Positions 45,361 to 47,108 of a stretch of DNA of 47,108 nt are shown here, piece after piece. The stretch lies in NCBI GenBank assembly GCA_016198705.1, contig JACQIA010000017.1:1-47108 (forward strand), in the 5' to 3' direction. The notes beneath the pieces were generated by a model. The model worked only from the letters and a program-made list of their open reading frames with translations, was not told the origin of the DNA and ran no database searches. The translations under genes were made by a program, and so were the position numbers. The stretch comes from Candidatus Aenigmatarchaeota archaeon (GTDB lineage: Archaea > Aenigmatarchaeota > Aenigmatarchaeia > CG10238-14 > SCSR01). How positions within the stretch are numbered: position 1 is the first letter of the stretch; each line of letters starts with the position of its first letter.

Positions 45361-45684
45361 CTATTTAATGAAATCTACTAGCATTTCCCCTTCAAAATTT
45401 TTGAGCTTTGATTTGGGTTGTACTATCCTTATATTCCCATATCCAAAATCTACCACCAAATAGAATGGCAATCCTTCAAATTTCTTATCCATATAACCAT
45501 AGTAATAAAGTGTTTCTTTTTTTGTCGATTTTATTTGCATCAAAATACATTTGCCGTTTTTAAGACACACTAAATCTGCTTCACCTAAACTCCCGCCCGC
45601 TCTAACGACTTTCCAGCCGTGGTTCTCTAAAAGAAGCCGTATGCTTCTCTCTACTCTATATCCTTTCCTTCTTTGGTTTACCAT
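45361..45684 (-). CDS. hjc: Holliday junction resolvase Hjc
   Basis: 107 residues. 'RRKGYRVERSIRLLLENHGW', 'VVRAGGSLGEADLVCLKNGK', 'CILMQIKSTKKETLYYYGYM' match Hjc. Of the nuclease residues, E of 'VERSI' and D of 'GEADLV' are present, but the E-x-K motif reads Q-I-K: Gln instead of Glu. K is kept. Dimeric enzyme that resolves four-way DNA junctions. Divergent from the metallophosphoesterase; near Hel308, its functional partner in recombination. Confidence 0.85.
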   Translation of the reverse strand: MVNQRRKGYRVERSIRLLLENHGWKVVRAGGSLGEADLVCLKNGKCILMQIKSTKKETLYYYGYMDKKFEGLPFYLVVDFGYGNIRIVQPKSKLKNFEGEMLVDFIK

Positions 45685-45731
45685 CTAAAATAATTCTTAT
45701 TTATAAAACAATAAAGTAGTTTAGTGATTGT

Positions 45732-46409
45732 TTGAATATAGTTGCGGTTGGTTGCATACATAATGATCTTGAAACTCTGCTGGCATTTATAGACAAATTA
45801 TCCGCGTTGACATTTGATATTGTAGTTTGTCCAGGTGATTTCACAGATAATTTTTTACCTAGAGGGTTCAGCCGTGGCGATGTCGGCGCCCTTATTATAG
45901 AGGAGTTGCGTTCGTTGGGGAAGCCTGTGTTTGTTGTGCCAGGTAGTTGGGACAAGGAACTAATGTTGTTTTTTGAACAAGAGGGTATTAGCGTTCATGG
46001 TGTTGGAAAAGCTCATGGGAATTTGGGGCTTTACGGGTTTGGAGGCGCTAAAACCCCCTTTTCTCTCCCCTTCGAACCTTCTGAAGATGAGATCCATAAG
46101 GGGTTGGTGTCTGGATATAAAATGGTTGAAAGTTCTGAAACCAAAGTGCAGGTGACCCATGCGCCGCCATTCAATACAAAATTAGATTTAATTCCCAGTG
46201 GTGCGCATGTGGGCTCAGAGGCTATAAGGAAATTTATCGAGAAGAACCAGCCAGAAGTCGCCATCTGTTCCCATATACACGAAGCCAGAGGCCATGATGT
46301 GATTGGAAATACACAAATTATTAACTGCGGTAGGTTTCCAGAAGGTTATTGTGGACTCATTACGATTGACAAACACAAAGTAACGACAAAAATAGTTAAT
46401 TTAATATGA
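45732..46409 (+). CDS. Calcineurin-like metallophosphoesterase, altered metal ligands
   Basis: 225 residues, TTG start. 'MNIVAVGCIHNDLETLLAFI' corresponds to the usual D-x-H-G-N motif, with C in place of D; 'VVCPGDFTDN' keeps GD; 'FVVPGSWDKELM' stands where GN[HMC]D is normal, so the Asn ligand is Ser; 'THAPPFNT' and 'CSHIHEARGHDVIGNTQIIN' are intact. Archaeal relatives of this size hydrolyse cyclic nucleotides or phosphodiesters. Two of the metal ligands are changed, so activity may be weak or lost. Confidence 0.88.
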   Translation: MNIVAVGCIHNDLETLLAFIDKLSALTFDIVVCPGDFTDNFLPRGFSRGDVGALIIEELRSLGKPVFVVPGSWDKELMLFFEQEGISVHGVGKAHGNLGLYGFGGAKTPFSLPFEPSEDEIHKGLVSGYKMVESSETKVQVTHAPPFNTKLDLIPSGAHVGSEAIRKFIEKNQPEVAICSHIHEARGHDVIGNTQIINCGRFPEGYCGLITIDKHKVTTKIVNLI

Positions 46410-46512
46410 GTAATGTTGTATACATATCTATTTTTATTCCTCTTATGCAAATTAAAGGTTACCCACGACTAAATTTGCTTAGTGTTTCGGCGAACTTTAA
46501 TGATTGATGATA

Positions 46513-46902
46513 ATGAACGAGATTGATTTGCTTAGCGAGGCTTCTGTTTCAATCGAAGCTGGGAATGAAGAGATTGGTAAGATTAATTTCTTTGCCGAAA
46601 AATTAGATTTTTTGGATGTCCAGCTGTTAAGAAAGTTTTATTCTACTGGGAGGGAGTTTCCAAACGATTGCCAGCCGTATTGTTTTCCTGTTCTATATAC
46701 TGAATTGAAGGTTAACCACCAGATTAAGATGGGGTTGGAGGCTCTCCGCAAGCGACTGGATAATTTGGTGATGTTGGAGCTTCTGGTTAAGGTAAAGAAT
46801 TCAAACCCAACAAATTATTACCCGCTACGCGGTAAAGAGAGGTTTCTAAGGGCTGTAATTATGAAATTCTTTCTCATTAATGGGTTATCTAAATTTTTAT
46901 GA
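46513..46902 (+). CDS. Hypothetical protein, possibly winged-helix
   Basis: About 130 residues; ATG at 46513 (MNEIDLLSEASVSIE) with TTG/ATG alternatives up to 9 bp upstream. Mixed fold: 'KLDFLDVQLLRKFYSTGREF', 'YCFPVLYTELKVNHQIKMGL', 'EALRKRLDNLVMLELLVKVK', 'NYYPLRGKERFLRAVIMKFF'. The last segments read as helix-turn-helix and wing. A GCAAATT/AATTTGC inverted repeat (46447-46478) lies upstream and could be an operator. Unknown function. Confidence 0.5.
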   Translation: MNEIDLLSEASVSIEAGNEEIGKINFFAEKLDFLDVQLLRKFYSTGREFPNDCQPYCFPVLYTELKVNHQIKMGLEALRKRLDNLVMLELLVKVKNSNPTNYYPLRGKERFLRAVIMKFFLINGLSKFL

Positions 46903-47024
46903 ACGTTCTTAATCTTTTTTATTATCATTCTTAGACATTTTTAGAACCATTCTAGCATAATTATATGAACTTTCTATGACATTTCTGTGATCTTTCTGTG
47001 TATTTCCTATGGTTTTTTAAATTT
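46901..47024. repeat. 11-bp phased degenerate T-tract array
   Basis: TTCT occurs at 46906, 46928, 46950, 46972, 46983 and 46994, with spacing of exactly 22, 22, 22, 11 and 11 bp; TTCC follows at 47004. Intervening 11-bp steps also carry T runs. Units such as GAACGTTCTTA, GACATTTTTAG, GAACTTTCTAT and GACATTTCTGT are diverged copies. A bent-DNA or protein-binding array is possible. Confidence 0.6.
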
Positions 47025-47108
47025 TGGTTGTTTTAGACTGGTGTGATTTGACTTTTGTTTTGTTTGTTTTGTATATATTTATTTTTTAATAATATAACTG
47101 TGTTATAA
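46903..47108. other. AT-rich non-coding tail
   Basis: No convincing gene in the last 206 bp. After the phased array comes a T-run-rich stretch (TTTTGTTTTGTTTGTTTTG) and a TATATATTTATTTTTTAAT segment that could be a terminator or the promoter of a gene beyond the window. Confidence 0.5.

Noticed and set aside
46447-46478. GCAAATT...AATTTGC inverted repeat as a terminator
   Set aside because: The 18-nt loop and AT-rich 7-bp stem are weak and no T-run follows; mentioned only as a possible operator in the 46513 entry.
46908-47018. Open minus-strand frame of about 34 codons ('NVIESSYNYARMVLKMSKND')
   Set aside because: It looks protein-like but has no ATG/GTG start after the upstream TAA until near its end, and the same DNA shows an 11-bp periodicity that is better described directly. 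Could still be the end of a spliced or split gene.
1-47108. Insertion sequences, rRNA genes, integrase or prophage genes
   Set aside because: No transposase, integrase, capsid or rRNA-like sequence was recognised on either strand.

Overview
The window is chromosomal DNA from an AT-rich archaeon. Evidence: archaeal-type ribosomal proteins (eL8, eS28, eL24, uS13, uS4, uS11, uL11, uL1, uL10, L12), RNA polymerase subunit D, Spt5, TFS, SecE, fibrillarin and Nop5, Hel308, Kae1, Hjc, ADP-dependent NAD(P)HX dehydratase, DUF131 and DUF371 proteins, TATA-box/leaderless promoters, and tRNA genes with introns and no encoded CCA. FtsZ and the very compact spacing, many tiny zinc-finger proteins and a shortened uL10 fit a DPANN-type or deep euryarchaeal lineage. 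The exact phylum cannot be fixed from the sequence alone.

Region 1 (1-6 kb) is accessory: a DUF5678-like gene with a 17-codon remnant of a possible retropepsin partner, a VapBC pair, a small membrane protein, a secreted protein of tandem four-cysteine repeats, winged-helix regulators with palindromic operators, a secreted thermonuclease-like protein, a TrmO gene broken by a 16-bp tandem duplication, TspO, and a second toxin-antitoxin pair. A short dispersed repeat (core CAGAAACTTATAAAGTCTCA) recurs here beside gene ends.

Region 2 (5.8-14.4 kb) is a cell-surface cluster. It holds two paralogous secreted proteins with a degenerate M23/hybrid-motif look, the 3' stub of a third, a seven-Asp-box beta-propeller, a lectin-like protein, a multi-pass membrane protein ending in an M23-like domain, and a membrane-bound regulator (winged helix, TM, DUF5667-like, Kazal domain) divergent from a secreted DUF5667-like protein. 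Three non-identical surface proteins share a pilin-like 'KGI' N-terminus and nearly the same DNA at their 5' ends. This is the best candidate for an undescribed system: a surface or protease-sensing module controlled by a membrane-tethered transcription factor with an outside protease-inhibitor domain.

Region 3 (14.4-22 kb) carries small regulators and enzymes: zinc-finger microproteins, a PC4-like protein, a DEAD-box helicase, a coiled-coil protein, a flavin reductase, TFS, a CBS protein with an HPF-like tail, and winged-helix proteins.

Region 4 (22-34 kb) is the information-processing core: Memo, GluRS, eL8-eS28-eL24, tRNA-Ala(GGC), uS13-uS4-uS11-Rpo3, tRNA-Leu(TAA), FKBP, FtsZ-SecE-Spt5-uL11, uL1-uL10-L12. 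Region 5 (34-46.4 kb) holds RNA and DNA maintenance genes: HIT, HD and DHH proteins, fibrillarin/Nop5, NAD(P)HX dehydratase, TrmI, DUF371, tRNA-Pro(CGG) with an enlarged variable region, Hel308, Kae1, a PRC-barrel protein, a 2'-5' RNA ligase-like protein, CBS/zinc ribbon, Hjc and a metallophosphoesterase. The window ends in a hypothetical gene and a non-coding tail with an exact 11-bp phased TTCT pattern.
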